A stretch of DNA of 64,000 nucleotides from Clostridiales bacterium (GCA_024690965.1 JAILOG010000007.1:32498-96497), one strand, 5' to 3'; positions 9,613-18,671 are shown, counted from the first letter of the stretch. The notes: generated from the letters alone by a model not told the origin. Made by a program: numbers and translations.

Positions 9613-10287
9613 TTATGTCTCCAGTTCCTTTATTATTTTCGTTATTTTGTTGTATTCTTTCGAATTTTCGCAGTGCTCATATCCCTGCGCCTTTTGCTTT
9701 AAGTAATTTACGACTTTTTTTAAATATTGATTGTACAGATATATGTCATCTGATTTTTGTATTCTGCCAATATATTTTTCCGTCGCGGACGGCATTTTGG
9801 GAGCGTCCGCGTACACCGCGCATAAAACGGAATACAGCCTGTTCTCGGAAATTACACATTTTTCCTCCTGAATATTATACCCGTTATTATACAAAAATTC
9901 CCTTAAGTATTCGGGACGGGACATTGGCTGCAGAATCAGCCTTTTTGTGCTGTCTTTTGTCCACGGGGCGTCAAAAATTATTTTCGCGATAAGCTCGCCG
10001 CCCATTCCCGCTACGATAATATCGGTTACTTCGTCGGGCTCTATGTTCTTAAGACCGTCGGAAAGCCGCACACTTATTATATCGGATAAATTGTATTTGA
10101 TTATATTAAGCTCTCCCCTATTCAGCGGCTCGGGGTTAATATCCGCCGCCACGGCAGACGTTATTTTTCCGCTTTGAGCCAGATAGATCGGGAGATATGC
10201 GTGATCTGTTCCAATATCAGCTATTTTGTCGCCCTTTACAAATTCGGCGCACAGCTTCAGCCGTGGACTGAGAGTAAAAAATCGCAT
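9613..10287 (-). CDS. trmK: tRNA (adenine-22-N1)-methyltransferase
   Basis: TrmK methylates A22 of tRNAs using SAM. The 224-aa product carries the SAM motif KIADIGTDHAYLPIYL, the AADINPEPLNRG acidic strand and the family signature IIVAGMGGELIAKII, then a helical C-terminal domain. It sits between pth and the Nif3-like gene on the minus strand with short gaps, consistent with cotranscription. Confidence 0.9.
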   Translation of the reverse strand: MRFFTLSPRLKLCAEFVKGDKIADIGTDHAYLPIYLAQSGKITSAVAADINPEPLNRGELNIIKYNLSDIISVRLSDGLKNIEPDEVTDIIVAGMGGELIAKIIFDAPWTKDSTKRLILQPMSRPEYLREFLYNNGYNIQEEKCVISENRLYSVLCAVYADAPKMPSATEKYIGRIQKSDDIYLYNQYLKKVVNYLKQKAQGYEHCENSKEYNKITKIIKELET

Positions 10288-10297
10288 TTTACGCTCC

Positions 10298-10897
10298 TTA
10301 ATTGTATAAATTCATAGCTTTGTCTATGTTTCCGTCAATTATATATTCTACTGCGGGAAGAATATTTTCACACGTTTTAAGAATGGTTTTGTATTCTTCG
10401 TCATTAAATTTTGATAAAACCCAAGACGCAAGATCATATTCGGGGTTTGGCTTTGCGCCTATACCAAGCTTGATTCTGGGAAACATATCACTCCCACTTA
10501 AATAAATTATACTTGCCATTCCACGCTGTCCGCCGTCGGTTCCTTTTCGGCGTATGCGCATCTTACCCACATCAAGCGAGATATCGTCAAGAATTATTAT
10601 TGTTTTTTCAGGCGGTACCTTGTAAAAATTCATAGCCTGCATAAGAGCCTCACCGCTGTTGTTCATATATGTTTGCGGTTTCATAAGCAATACTTTTTTC
10701 CCGTTAATAACCGCGGTGCCGCAATATGATTTAAATTTTAGCGTTTTAAGCTCACAGTTTAGCTTGTCGCACAAAGCGTCTATCGCCATAAATCCTGAGT
10801 TGTGGCGTGTTCGCTCATATTTCCTGTCAGGATTTCCCAATCCGGCTACTATATATTCAACGCCCGATATCGCGGGGTTTTTCTTAAAAAATATCAT
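10298..10897 (-). CDS. pth: Peptidyl-tRNA hydrolase
   Basis: Pth recycles peptidyl-tRNAs released from stalled ribosomes. The 199-aa protein has YIVAGLGNPDRKYERTRHNSG with the catalytic His in RHNSG, LMKPQTYMNNSGEA, and IILDDISLDVGKMRIR with the conserved Asp. It is followed by trmK 10 nt downstream and preceded by prs, a common Firmicutes order. Confidence 0.96.
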   Translation of the reverse strand: MIFFKKNPAISGVEYIVAGLGNPDRKYERTRHNSGFMAIDALCDKLNCELKTLKFKSYCGTAVINGKKVLLMKPQTYMNNSGEALMQAMNFYKVPPEKTIIILDDISLDVGKMRIRRKGTDGGQRGMASIIYLSGSDMFPRIKLGIGAKPNPEYDLASWVLSKFNDEEYKTILKTCENILPAVEYIIDGNIDKAMNLYN

Positions 10898-10925
10898 TTC
10901 GTATTATTCCTTTTGTCAAAAATTA

Positions 10926-10950
10926 ACGCCCGGCTCTTGCGCACGGGCGT
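10926..10950 (-). terminator. Hairpin downstream of prs
   Basis: ACGCCCG (10926-10932) pairs with CGGGCGT (10944-10950). On the minus strand it follows the prs stop and is trailed by TAATTTTT. Some transcription may still reach pth. Confidence 0.7.
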
Positions 10951-10966
10951 ATATAGTTGTTCTGAA

Positions 10967-11929
10967 TCAGTCAAACAAAGAAGAAATAGGCTTGTCCTCA
11001 TATATTCTTTCCACTGCTTCCGCAAAATGAGGCGCGCACGGCAAAATCTTTATTTTGTCTATCATTTTGGATTCGGGTATTTTGATAGTGTCGAGGAAAA
11101 TGAACTCTTTTATGGGGCTGTTTTGTATTCTTTCTATTGCCGCGCCCGAAAGCACGGGATGCGTTGCCGCGCCGTATGCTTCAAGCGCGCCGCCCTTTTC
11201 TATAACCGCTTTTGCGGCGTTGCATATCGTGCCTGCGGTGTCTACCATATCATCTACCAAAATGCACTTTTTGCCCTTAACGTCACCGATTATATTCATA
11301 ACTTCACTGACATTTGCCCTCTGACGGCGCTTGTCTATAATCGCAAGCGGACAGCCGAGTTTTGAGGCATAGCTTCTTGCTCTCGTTACAGATCCTAAAT
11401 CGGGAGAAACGATAACAAAGTCGGAAATATCTTTTCCCATCTTTTTCTTTAAATGGTTGGCAAGCATGGGCGCGCCCAAAAGATTATCAACGGGGATATT
11501 GAAAAAGCCCTGTATCTGAGGCGCGTGCAGGTCCATGGAAAGAACTCTGTCTGCGCCTGCCGTTGTTATTATGTCCGCACAAAGCTTAGCGGATATTGGG
11601 TCACGTGAGCGTGATTTTCTGTCTTGACGCGCATATCCGAAATACGGTATAACCGCTGTTATTCTGGCGGCAGAAGCGCGCTTCATCGCGTCTATCATTA
11701 TAAGAAGCTCCATAAGGTTATTATTAACGGGATCGCACGTAGACTGAACTATAAAGCAGTCTGAGCCTCTAACGCTTTCGTGAAGCGAAACAGATATCTC
11801 TCCGTCGCTGAAGGTTGAACAATCGGATTTCCCCATTTGAAGCCCCAAGCAATTTGCTATTCCCATGGCAAGCTCTTTGCTTGAATTACCCGAGAAAATC
11901 TTTATGTTTTTTCCGTGAACAGTGTTCAT
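10967..11929 (-). CDS. prs: Ribose-phosphate pyrophosphokinase
   Basis: Prs makes PRPP from ribose 5-phosphate and ATP. The 320-aa protein has FSDGEISVSLHESVRGSDCF, DLHAPQIQGFFNIPVDNL and the PRPP loop CILVDDMVDTAGT. The ATG at 11929 follows GGGGAGGAAT on the minus strand; the ATG 18 nt upstream overlaps that ribosome site and was rejected. It lies downstream of the glmU-like gene, a known pairing. Confidence 0.96.
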   Translation of the reverse strand: MNTVHGKNIKIFSGNSSKELAMGIANCLGLQMGKSDCSTFSDGEISVSLHESVRGSDCFIVQSTCDPVNNNLMELLIMIDAMKRASAARITAVIPYFGYARQDRKSRSRDPISAKLCADIITTAGADRVLSMDLHAPQIQGFFNIPVDNLLGAPMLANHLKKKMGKDISDFVIVSPDLGSVTRARSYASKLGCPLAIIDKRRQRANVSEVMNIIGDVKGKKCILVDDMVDTAGTICNAAKAVIEKGGALEAYGAATHPVLSGAAIERIQNSPIKEFIFLDTIKIPESKMIDKIKILPCAPHFAEAVERIYEDKPISSLFD

Positions 11930-12043
11930 TTTCGTATTCCTCCCCAATATATAAACTTTGTACCGCGCACAATTATTTTATACCAAAATCAGCATAAAGT
12001 AAAGCAAATTTTTATAAAACGGAAAAATTGCAAAGTGCCTATG

Positions 12044-12790
12044 TCAGCAATATTTCCGCTTTGCTATGTTATTTAATTCTTCAAGCTGTTCGGGGCTGTT
12101 CGCGCCCAAAACGGTATCTGACGAAGCGGATTCGTATACCGATACTCTAAGTCCTTCCTCTTTTATAAGCTTTAATGTGTCTGTCAAATAATATTCTCCC
12201 GCGGCGTTGTTTGAGTTCAGCTTATCAAGAACGCATAAAAGCTTTTCTGTATTGAACCAATAGGCACCGCTGTTGACCTCTTTTATTTTCCGAACATTTT
12301 CGTCCGCGTCTTTTTGCTCAACTATTCTGTTAAAGGAACCATCGTTATTACGTATTATCCTGCCATAGCCAAAGGGATCGTCTACCCCGGCGCTTATCAC
12401 GGTCGCAAAAGCATTTGTGTCTTTGTGAATTTTATAGGCCTGCGTTACGGTGTCGCTGTCCATAAAGGGAGAATCGGCGCCGAGAATCACAACATCTCCG
12501 CCTGCCTGTCTTAAAAACTCCTTTGCCATCATTACGGCGTGACCCGTTCCCAGTCTTTCCGACTGATAGGCGGTTTTTATATCTTTGTCTTTGGAGTTAA
12601 GATATTCTTCTATATATTCTTTTTTGCTGCCCGTTACAACGCAAATATTCTTTATACCGCTTTTTTTAACGGCATCTATTACCCAACCGAGCATAGGCTT
12701 GTTCAAAACCTCGCACAACGCCTTTGGCTTTTCCGATCTCATTCTTTTTCCCTCGCCGCCCGCGAGAATCAACGCGCTTTTATTCTGCAT
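12044..12790 (-). CDS. GlmU-type N-terminal nucleotidyltransferase without the acetyltransferase domain
   Basis: The 248-aa protein has the pyrophosphorylase motif LILAGGEGKRMRSEKPKAL, YQSERLGTGHAVMMA, ILGADSPFMD and FGYGRIIR, as in the UDP-GlcNAc pyrophosphorylase half of GlmU. Bifunctional GlmU is about 450 aa with a left-handed beta-helix acetyltransferase; here the frame stops after the first domain. It probably makes UDP-GlcNAc or a related nucleotide sugar, with acetylation supplied elsewhere. ATG 12790 is preferred to the upstream TTG 12811, which only adds MRCRFLI. It precedes prs, as glmU often does. Confidence 0.8.
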   Translation of the reverse strand: MQNKSALILAGGEGKRMRSEKPKALCEVLNKPMLGWVIDAVKKSGIKNICVVTGSKKEYIEEYLNSKDKDIKTAYQSERLGTGHAVMMAKEFLRQAGGDVVILGADSPFMDSDTVTQAYKIHKDTNAFATVISAGVDDPFGYGRIIRNNDGSFNRIVEQKDADENVRKIKEVNSGAYWFNTEKLLCVLDKLNSNNAAGEYYLTDTLKLIKEEGLRVSVYESASSDTVLGANSPEQLEELNNIAKRKYC

Positions 12791-13117
12791 AATCAAAAAC
12801 CGGCACCGCAACCCGATAAACGATCACAATGCCATCCTTTCCGAAATATTATTTTGCAAAAAGTTGCCTGAAAAATACAAATCAATTATCCCATCTTTAT
12901 GCTTAAATTTCAAGATATATTATTAAAAACCCCCTTATTTTAACAATTTTTATGAAAGTTGTACATAATTTTTCTGTGTTTTGCAAGGTATTTCTAATTA
13001 TACATTTATTTTGAATGTAGATATTTCCAAAATAATCTGTTATAATACTCATAAGGCTGCGTATAGGGATTTTTATACACAGTTAAAGAGTAACAAAGTA
13101 TACGGAGGTAGAAACCA
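12791..13117. other. Divergent intergenic region between glmU-like gene and ppdK
   Basis: This 327-bp AT-rich gap separates divergent genes. It holds the ppdK -10 box and ribosome site and presumably the minus-strand promoter of the glmU-like gene. I see no ORF or RNA structure. Confidence 0.6.
13018..13046 (+). promoter_or_regulatory. Probable ppdK promoter
   Basis: TATAAT at 13041-13046 is perfect, but the -35 position (TAGATA, 13018-13023) is poor; TTGAAT at 13011 is 24 nt away. This suggests an activator-dependent or otherwise weak start. Confidence 0.5.
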
Positions 13118-15751
13118 ATGAGCAGAAAATGGGTTTATTTGTTCACAGAGGGCAATGCAGACATGAGAGAGCTTCTTGGCGGTAAAGGCGCAAACCTTGC
13201 CGAAATGACAAATCTCGGATTGCCTGTTCCGCAGGGCTTTACAATTACAACAGAGGCCTGCACACAATACTATGAGGACAACAGACAGATCAATGACGAA
13301 ATTAAAGGTCAGATCAATGAGTATATCGTAAAAATGGAAGAGATCACCGGCAAAAAATTCGGCGATAAAGAAAATCCTCTTCTCGTTTCGGTTCGTTCCG
13401 GCGCAAGAGCTTCTATGCCCGGTATGATGGATACAATACTCAACCTCGGTCTTAACGAAGAGGTTGTAAACGTTATAGCTGAAAAATCTAACAACCCCCG
13501 CTGGGCTTGGGACTGCTACAGAAGATTTATTCAGATGTATTCTGACGTTGTTATGGAAGTCGGCAAGAAATACTTTGAAGTTCTTATCGACGAAATGAAA
13601 GAAAAAAGAGGCGTTAAGCAAGACGTTGAGCTTACCGCGGAGGACCTCAAAGAGCTTGCGGGCCAGTTTAAGGCTGAATACAAGGCAAAGATCGGCGAAG
13701 ATTTCCCGAACGACCCCAAGGAGCAGCTTTTCGGCGCTATAAAAGCCGTTTTCCGTTCTTGGGACAACCCCAGAGCAAACGTTTACAGACGTGACAACGA
13801 TATCCCTTATTCCTGGGGTACAGCGGTTAACGTTCAGTCTATGGCATTCGGTAATATGGGCGACGATTGCGGCACGGGCGTTGCTTTTACAAGAGATCCC
13901 GCGACAGGCAGCAAAGGCTTGTTTGGTGAGTTCCTTACAAACGCTCAGGGTGAAGACGTTGTCGCGGGCGTTCGTACACCTATGCACATAACCGAAATGG
14001 AACAGAAATTCCCCGAAGCTTTCGCGCAGTTTACAGACGTATGCAAAAAGCTTGAAAGCCATTACAGAGATATGCAGGATATGGAGTTTACCGTTGAGCA
14101 CGGCAAGCTTTATATGCTTCAAACAAGAAACGGCAAAAGAACAGCTCAGGCTGCTCTTAAAATCGCCTGTGACCTTGTTGACGAGGGTATGAGAACAGAA
14201 AAAGAAGCCGTTCTTATGATAGACCCCAGAAACCTCGATACACTTCTTCATCCCCAGTTCGACGCAAAAGCATTAAAGGCCGCTACACCTATCGGCAAGG
14301 GCTTGGGCGCTTCTCCGGGCGCCGCTTGCGGTAAGATAGTATTCACAGCCGAGGACGCGGAAGCATGGAATGCAAGAGGCGAAAAAGTTGTTCTCGTCCG
14401 TCTTGAGACTTCTCCCGAAGATATCACCGGTATGAAGGCTTCCCAGGGTATTCTCACAGTTCGCGGCGGTATGACATCTCACGCGGCTGTTGTTGCGCGT
14501 GGTATGGGTACTTGCTGTGTATCCGGTTGCTCCGATATCAATATGGATGAAGCAAACAAAAAATTCACACTTGCAGGCAAGACATTCCATGAAGGCGACT
14601 TCATTTCAATAGACGGTTCAACAGGTAACATCTACGACGGACTTATTCCTACGGTTGACGCCACAATAGCAGGCGAATTCGGAAGAATTATGGCTTGGGC
14701 AGACAAATACAGAGTTCTTAAAGTAAGAACAAACGCAGATACACCAACAGACGCAAAGAAAGCAAGAGAGCTGGGCGCCGAGGGTATCGGACTTTGCCGT
14801 ACAGAGCATATGTTCTTTGAACCTTCAAGAATAGCGGCGTTCAGAGAAATGATCTGCGCGGACACACTTGAAGAGAGAGAAGCTGCTCTGGCGAAGATTG
14901 AGCCTATGCAGCAGGGAGACTTTGAAGCTCTTTATGAGGCGCTTGAAGGTCATCCCGTTACGATCAGATTCCTTGATCCTCCGCTTCACGAGTTCGTTCC
15001 CACAGAAGAAGCGGACATCAAACTTCTCGCGGAATCACAAGGCAAATCCGTTGAAACTATTAAGAATATAATAGCTTCTCTGCATGAGTTCAACCCGATG
15101 ATGGGACACCGCGGATGCCGTTTGGCGGTAACATATCCCGAAATCGCAAAAATGCAGACAAGAGCTATCATCAAAGCTGCAATCAATGTTAAAAAGGCAC
15201 ATCCCGACTGGAACGTTGAGCCTGAAATTATGATTCCTCTTGTAGGCGATGTTAAAGAGCTTAAATTCGTTAAGAAGGTCGTTGTTGAAACAGCCGATGA
15301 GATCATCGCGAAAGCAGGCAGCGATCTTAAATACGAAGTAGGTACAATGATAGAGATCCCGAGAGCTGCTCTCACAGCTGACGAGATCGCAAAAGAGGCT
15401 GACTTCTTCTGCTTTGGTACAAACGACCTTACACAGATGACATTCGGCTTCTCAAGAGACGACGCAGGCAAGTTCCTCAACGCTTACTACGACACCAAGA
15501 TCTATGAAAACGATCCGTTCGCAAAGCTTGATCAGACAGGAGTAGGCAAGCTTATGGAAATGGCTATCAAACTCGGCAAGCCCGTAAACTCCAAGCTTCA
15601 CGTTGGTATTTGCGGCGAGCACGGCGGAGACCCAACATCTGTTGAGTTCTGCCACAGCATCGGTCTTGACTATGTATCCTGCTCACCGTTCAGAGTTCCG
15701 ATCGCACGTCTCGCAGCAGCCCAGGCAGCTATCAAGGGACAGGGGAAATAA
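13118..15751 (+). CDS. ppdK: Pyruvate, phosphate dikinase
   Basis: PPDK interconverts pyruvate + ATP + Pi and PEP + AMP + PPi, a key glycolytic step in many anaerobes. The 877-aa protein has the N-terminal ATP-grasp start (LLGGKGANLAEMTNLGLPVPQGF), the phosphohistidine loop GGMTSHAAVVARGMG, and the PEP-binding barrel with GICGEHGGDP. The end reads LAAAQAAIKGQGK. Its last about 10 codons lie inside the serine-recombinase attachment site, so the present C-terminus is supplied by element A. Displaced equivalents (QAAIKEQNK and QAAIKEQGK) occur at 38.13 and 55.25 kb. The enzyme therefore remains intact after integration. Confidence 0.97.
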   Translation: MSRKWVYLFTEGNADMRELLGGKGANLAEMTNLGLPVPQGFTITTEACTQYYEDNRQINDEIKGQINEYIVKMEEITGKKFGDKENPLLVSVRSGARASMPGMMDTILNLGLNEEVVNVIAEKSNNPRWAWDCYRRFIQMYSDVVMEVGKKYFEVLIDEMKEKRGVKQDVELTAEDLKELAGQFKAEYKAKIGEDFPNDPKEQLFGAIKAVFRSWDNPRANVYRRDNDIPYSWGTAVNVQSMAFGNMGDDCGTGVAFTRDPATGSKGLFGEFLTNAQGEDVVAGVRTPMHITEMEQKFPEAFAQFTDVCKKLESHYRDMQDMEFTVEHGKLYMLQTRNGKRTAQAALKIACDLVDEGMRTEKEAVLMIDPRNLDTLLHPQFDAKALKAATPIGKGLGASPGAACGKIVFTAEDAEAWNARGEKVVLVRLETSPEDITGMKASQGILTVRGGMTSHAAVVARGMGTCCVSGCSDINMDEANKKFTLAGKTFHEGDFISIDGSTGNIYDGLIPTVDATIAGEFGRIMAWADKYRVLKVRTNADTPTDAKKARELGAEGIGLCRTEHMFFEPSRIAAFREMICADTLEEREAALAKIEPMQQGDFEALYEALEGHPVTIRFLDPPLHEFVPTEEADIKLLAESQGKSVETIKNIIASLHEFNPMMGHRGCRLAVTYPEIAKMQTRAIIKAAINVKKAHPDWNVEPEIMIPLVGDVKELKFVKKVVVETADEIIAKAGSDLKYEVGTMIEIPRAALTADEIAKEADFFCFGTNDLTQMTFGFSRDDAGKFLNAYYDTKIYENDPFAKLDQTGVGKLMEMAIKLGKPVNSKLHVGICGEHGGDPTSVEFCHSIGLDYVSCSPFRVPIARLAAAQAAIKGQGK
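15716..15740 (+). repeat. Attachment site at the ppdK 3' end (attL of element A)
   Basis: GCAGCCCAGGC (15716-15726) is identical to 38123-38133 at the right end of element A. The following bases encode QAAIKGQ in the PPDK frame, matching QAAIKEQ in the same frame at 38129-38147 and 55246-55264. The crossover probably lies in CAGGC. Confidence 0.75.
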
Positions 15752-15887
15752 TTTTTCCAAGCCCTTAAAAATCGCTGAATTGATCGTTGATGAGGCGTAC
15801 GCCCGCGAGTTTGTCAAAACCGCACCGAGCGTCCACCACTTCAAGACAAGTCAGTGGAAAGATATCAGGATTGATATTTTAATTTAA
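15723..15887 (+). other. Displaced C-terminal tail of the element A recombinase
   Basis: In the frame that continues the element A recombinase across the att core, this segment reads RQLSRDRGNNFSKPL, then KIAELIVDEAYAREF, ending WKDIRIDILI and stop at 15885-15887. It has no start of its own. A second copy at 55248-55411 differs mostly at synonymous positions, so it has been under protein-level selection. The end pattern (IAEL...WKDI.I.ILI) resembles tails I recall from this recombinase family. In an excised circle it would be joined in frame to the recombinase, giving about 628 aa. Confidence 0.65.
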
Positions 15888-15906
15888 ACAATATTAATTA
15901 AAAGAT

Positions 15907-15932
15907 CCCTCTGTCGGATAGCCGGCAGGGGG
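15907..15932 (+). terminator. Conserved hairpin after the recombinase tail
   Basis: CCCTCTGTCGG pairs with CCGGCAGGGGG around ATAG. The same structure with a GTAA loop occurs at 55430-55455, again just after the tail. It could terminate the recombinase mRNA in the circle and ppdK mRNA in the integrated state, though no T-run follows. Confidence 0.55.
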
Positions 15933-15943
15933 AACTTTGGAAT

Positions 15944-16627
15944 ATGGAGCAAAATATGAGTATGAACAATTATAGTCAAGAGATTCTAGCAAACATGGTT
16001 TTTGAATTCATATTTGGATGTGCTATGCGCGATGCCATCTTGCAGCAAGCATTTAAAGGGAAAAAGGATTGGGTTGGAAAGGACAAGCAAGCAAAAATTC
16101 ATTTGCGTAAGTACATAGATAAGCTTTTCGAAAACGAATTCAAAACCCAGCAAGACCATGATGATTATTTTCTCAAAACAGCCAACGCTATTTGTAAATC
16201 AATCAATAATCATAAGACGAAAGAAGCCACGGATTCTTTTAGTTTTGGCAACGCACAAAAGCTGATAAATATGACTGCAAAGTATCTTTATATCATGTGT
16301 TATTCAAGCCCAGAGTTAAGGAATAGATTTCGGTTTTGCCATTGCCCACTTGATTCTATAATGCTTAAAACCGTTTGGAAACAATATGGCGAGAGAAATG
16401 GCAGCGCCATAAGAAGGCAAGAACTCAATATAAACACAGTATTTTGTGCATCTTGGGGTGATGAAGATCTGAACGAAAATGGTGTGCAACTGGAAATAAA
16501 GTCTTTTCCTGCTCGATACGCAGCATTTCAAAAAGCGGTTAAAGAATTGATTGGAGAAAACAATATTTACTCAATAGAATATGATTATTTGTATTGGAAT
16601 AATAATCTTAACAGTGAAAATGTATAA
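15944..16627 (+). CDS. Hypothetical protein, element A cargo
   Basis: 227 aa, soluble, with no motif I recognise. The middle (FSFGNAQKLINMTAKYLYIMCYSS) looks helical, and the acidic C-terminal part ends NNIYSIEYDYLYW. ATG 15944 is the first of two nearby starts (MEQNMSMNNY). It is the first gene inside element A, transcribed away from ppdK and followed 155 nt later by a probable restriction enzyme, so a defence role is possible but unproven. Confidence 0.6.
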   Translation: MEQNMSMNNYSQEILANMVFEFIFGCAMRDAILQQAFKGKKDWVGKDKQAKIHLRKYIDKLFENEFKTQQDHDDYFLKTANAICKSINNHKTKEATDSFSFGNAQKLINMTAKYLYIMCYSSPELRNRFRFCHCPLDSIMLKTVWKQYGERNGSAIRRQELNINTVFCASWGDEDLNENGVQLEIKSFPARYAAFQKAVKELIGENNIYSIEYDYLYWNNNLNSENV

Positions 16628-16782
16628 GTTTAAAATATAATGAATGTAGAATCAGAATCTTTTTCGTAAGTTTTAACCGCAAGTTTAAACATAAATTTAC
16701 CTTTATATAAACTACCGACATATATGCCCGTTAAGCAGGATTATAGAATTTTAAAAACAAAATAAAGAAGGGGTGTATTGAA

Positions 16783-17697
16783 ATGAAAGAAAAAATGCCA
16801 CGGGTTTGGTGGGTCCAATGCAAGCCGTTTGGCAAAAGCGAAAGAAACTCAGACGCTGCCAAAAAGTTTCAAAACGATTGCCTTGAACATAATTTTTTCG
16901 GAATGGGATGGAAGAGTTATAAATTCGATGAGTATTCAGGAAAAGAATATAATGAAGACATAGCAAGCAAATATAAAAATGAACTTCACAATAGAACTTT
17001 TACACGTGCTCTGAATCTATATGGTGAAATGAAACAAGGTGATATTGTTTTCACAAGACTAAACGAAATCTATTATTTGGGCATTATCTCCTTTATTCCT
17101 CGTATATCCAATCACGAAAGGCTTTCTTGGTATTCAGAAGTTAAACAGGGTTGGATTAAACTTGGAACCGGCAAGGAAATTCCTCACCATATACGCGGAA
17201 AGATTTCCGGTAAGAAATATCAAGGAACCGTTGCGGAAATTGATGGATTGTCTGCTTTAACTCTTATTGATTTAGCTGGGATTAAATGCGCCAAACGCAA
17301 AATAAATGAAAATAATTTTTATGAAGCAATCAGCGATGAGGATCTCGAAGATTTGATGGCTCATTACATGAGTTACAAAAACAGCAAATATATTTTCCTT
17401 CCTTCTTCTTGCAAAAAAAACACACCGGGAATTGAGTATGTAATGTACGACCCAATAACTGAAAAAAGTATTGTATGTCAAACAAAAGTCAAGCAGCGCA
17501 TTGATATTGGAGAATATTTGGGTGATAATTATAGAAAGTATGAAACAATATATTTGTTTTCCGGTGCTGGGTATGACAATTACAATCCAAATGAGTTAAA
17601 TAACGTATATATAGTTGAGCGTAAAGAATTATACGATATTATGAAGAATAATAAACATTTCTCAAATATTGTAAGTCAACACTTTAGTTTTGTGTAA
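16783..17697 (+). CDS. Probable modification-dependent restriction enzyme (EVE-like + Mrr-like nuclease)
   Basis: 304 aa. Residues about 8-105 resemble an EVE/PUA-like domain: WWVQCKPFG at the start, FFGMGWKS, and GDIVFTRLNEIYYLGIISF. The C-terminal part has LEDLMAHYMSYKN, then IEYVMYDPITEKSIVCQTKVK. This has the form of an Mrr-type PD-(D/E)xK core with Gln in place of the acidic residue (QxK), as in Mrr nucleases. Modified-base reader plus nuclease is the architecture of type IV restriction enzymes. The ATG follows AAGAAGGGGTG. Assignment rests on motif shape only; another PUA-nuclease fusion is possible. Confidence 0.5.
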   Translation: MKEKMPRVWWVQCKPFGKSERNSDAAKKFQNDCLEHNFFGMGWKSYKFDEYSGKEYNEDIASKYKNELHNRTFTRALNLYGEMKQGDIVFTRLNEIYYLGIISFIPRISNHERLSWYSEVKQGWIKLGTGKEIPHHIRGKISGKKYQGTVAEIDGLSALTLIDLAGIKCAKRKINENNFYEAISDEDLEDLMAHYMSYKNSKYIFLPSSCKKNTPGIEYVMYDPITEKSIVCQTKVKQRIDIGEYLGDNYRKYETIYLFSGAGYDNYNPNELNNVYIVERKELYDIMKNNKHFSNIVSQHFSFV

Positions 17698-17922
17698 TGT
17701 GAAAAGTATTGAGCATTAATCCTGCTTAATGATCCTACCGGTGTAGCATTTCGTGTGACAAGGTACACACATTTATATTAAGGCAACAGCGAATACAGTT
17801 CCAATATGAGATGAAAAATGTTGACATTACGAAGAAAAAATGACAATCCGTAATTGAAAAATCGCACATTTTTGTTTTCGCCTCCTTTACGGTACAATGG
17901 TATCGCAAAGGAGGTATTGCAT

Positions 17923-18219
17923 ATGAAAGATAACTTAAAAACCGTAGGAATGTTCGGACAACTGCATTATCAGCACTTGAAGCAAACAAAGCCAAGCGTT
18001 ATAGGTGTCATGCGAATGAACATGAATCTTATTCCCTATCTGCAAAGCGTGGACGCACAGGCTAATGAAATGCTTTTTCAGCTGGTAAACCAAATCGCCA
18101 AGCAGGAAGGTGTTACCGAAGAACTGAAACGCCGCGACCAAATGGCGTGGATAGGTGCGATGAACAATATCCATGCTCGCGCAAAGGAAATCGTAATGAA
18201 TGAGGTGGTTTTAGTATGA
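17923..18219 (+). CDS. tnpV: TnpV family protein
   Basis: 98-aa helical protein of the TnpV type found in Tn4451-like and related clostridial elements (function unknown): GMFGQLHYQHLKQ, NEMLFQLVNQIAKQEGVTEELKRRDQMAWIGAMNNIHARAKEI. The ATG follows AAAGGAGG by 8 nt. It overlaps the DUF6809 gene by ATGA. A near-identical copy with the same leader lies at 56619. Confidence 0.8.
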   Translation: MKDNLKTVGMFGQLHYQHLKQTKPSVIGVMRMNMNLIPYLQSVDAQANEMLFQLVNQIAKQEGVTEELKRRDQMAWIGAMNNIHARAKEIVMNEVVLV

Positions 18220-18500
18220 CGGTACTTGAAGATTTGTGGTACGGCAGAATAATTCCATGGGAAATGTTTGTGAGGAATGATCCGCAATTAAAAAGCCTGC
18301 TCTCTCTTTCGGGCAAAAACTACGACAAACTTACTGCTGATTTCACAGAGAAACAAATGGAAATGCTTGAAAAGTATAAGGATATACTATGTGAAATGAA
18401 CTCTTATACCGAGCAAGCGGCGTTTAAATATGGCTTTGCGCTTGGGGTAAGGTTGATGATTGAAAGTGTACAGATAAAACTTGATAACAATAGTGTGTGA
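18216..18500 (+). CDS. DUF6809-type small protein
   Basis: 94 aa: LEDLWYGRIIPWEMFVRNDPQLKSLL, a coiled middle (KLTADFTEKQMEMLEKYKD) and TEQAAFKYGFALGVRLMIESV. This family accompanies mobile elements in Clostridia; function unknown. It is translationally coupled to tnpV (ATGA). Three more paralogues occur at 38732, 56912 and 60353. Confidence 0.75.
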   Translation: MTVLEDLWYGRIIPWEMFVRNDPQLKSLLSLSGKNYDKLTADFTEKQMEMLEKYKDILCEMNSYTEQAAFKYGFALGVRLMIESVQIKLDNNSV

Positions 18501-18507
18501 ATGAAAT

Positions 18508-18530
18508 GGCGGAGCTTCGGCTCTGCCTTT
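18508..18530 (+). terminator. Terminator after DUF6809 gene
   Basis: GGCGGAGC-TTCG-GCTCTGCC hairpin followed by TTTCTT. The same hairpin follows the paralogue at 39025. Confidence 0.8.
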
Positions 18531-18636
18531 CTTCATACAGTTAAATATATCTGTATGAAGAAAGTATTGGTTTCCTAGGACCACATTGACTGTAAAATAT
18601 TCGATAGGCTTGCCCCGGAGGTCAGCGGTTTAAGTT

Positions 18637-18671
18637 CTTTATCTTCAAGTGTAAACGGCTTGAAGATAAAG
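18637..18671. repeat. Perfect 13-bp inverted repeat
   Basis: CTTTATCTTCAAG and CTTGAAGATAAAG flank a 9-nt spacer, 52 nt beyond the 3' end of the minus-strand helicase gene. It may be a terminator (though without a clean T-run) or a protein-binding site. Confidence 0.5.

Noticed and set aside
13073..14251. Long minus-strand ORF (392 codons) overlapping the start of ppdK
   Set aside because: It is antisense to a certain gene, Cys/Phe-rich with no recognisable domain, and has no ribosome site; it mirrors ppdK codon usage.
15603..15887. Independent 94-aa gene overlapping the ppdK end
   Set aside because: The first half is only an alternative frame of ppdK; the second half is better explained as the displaced recombinase tail, which has no start codon.
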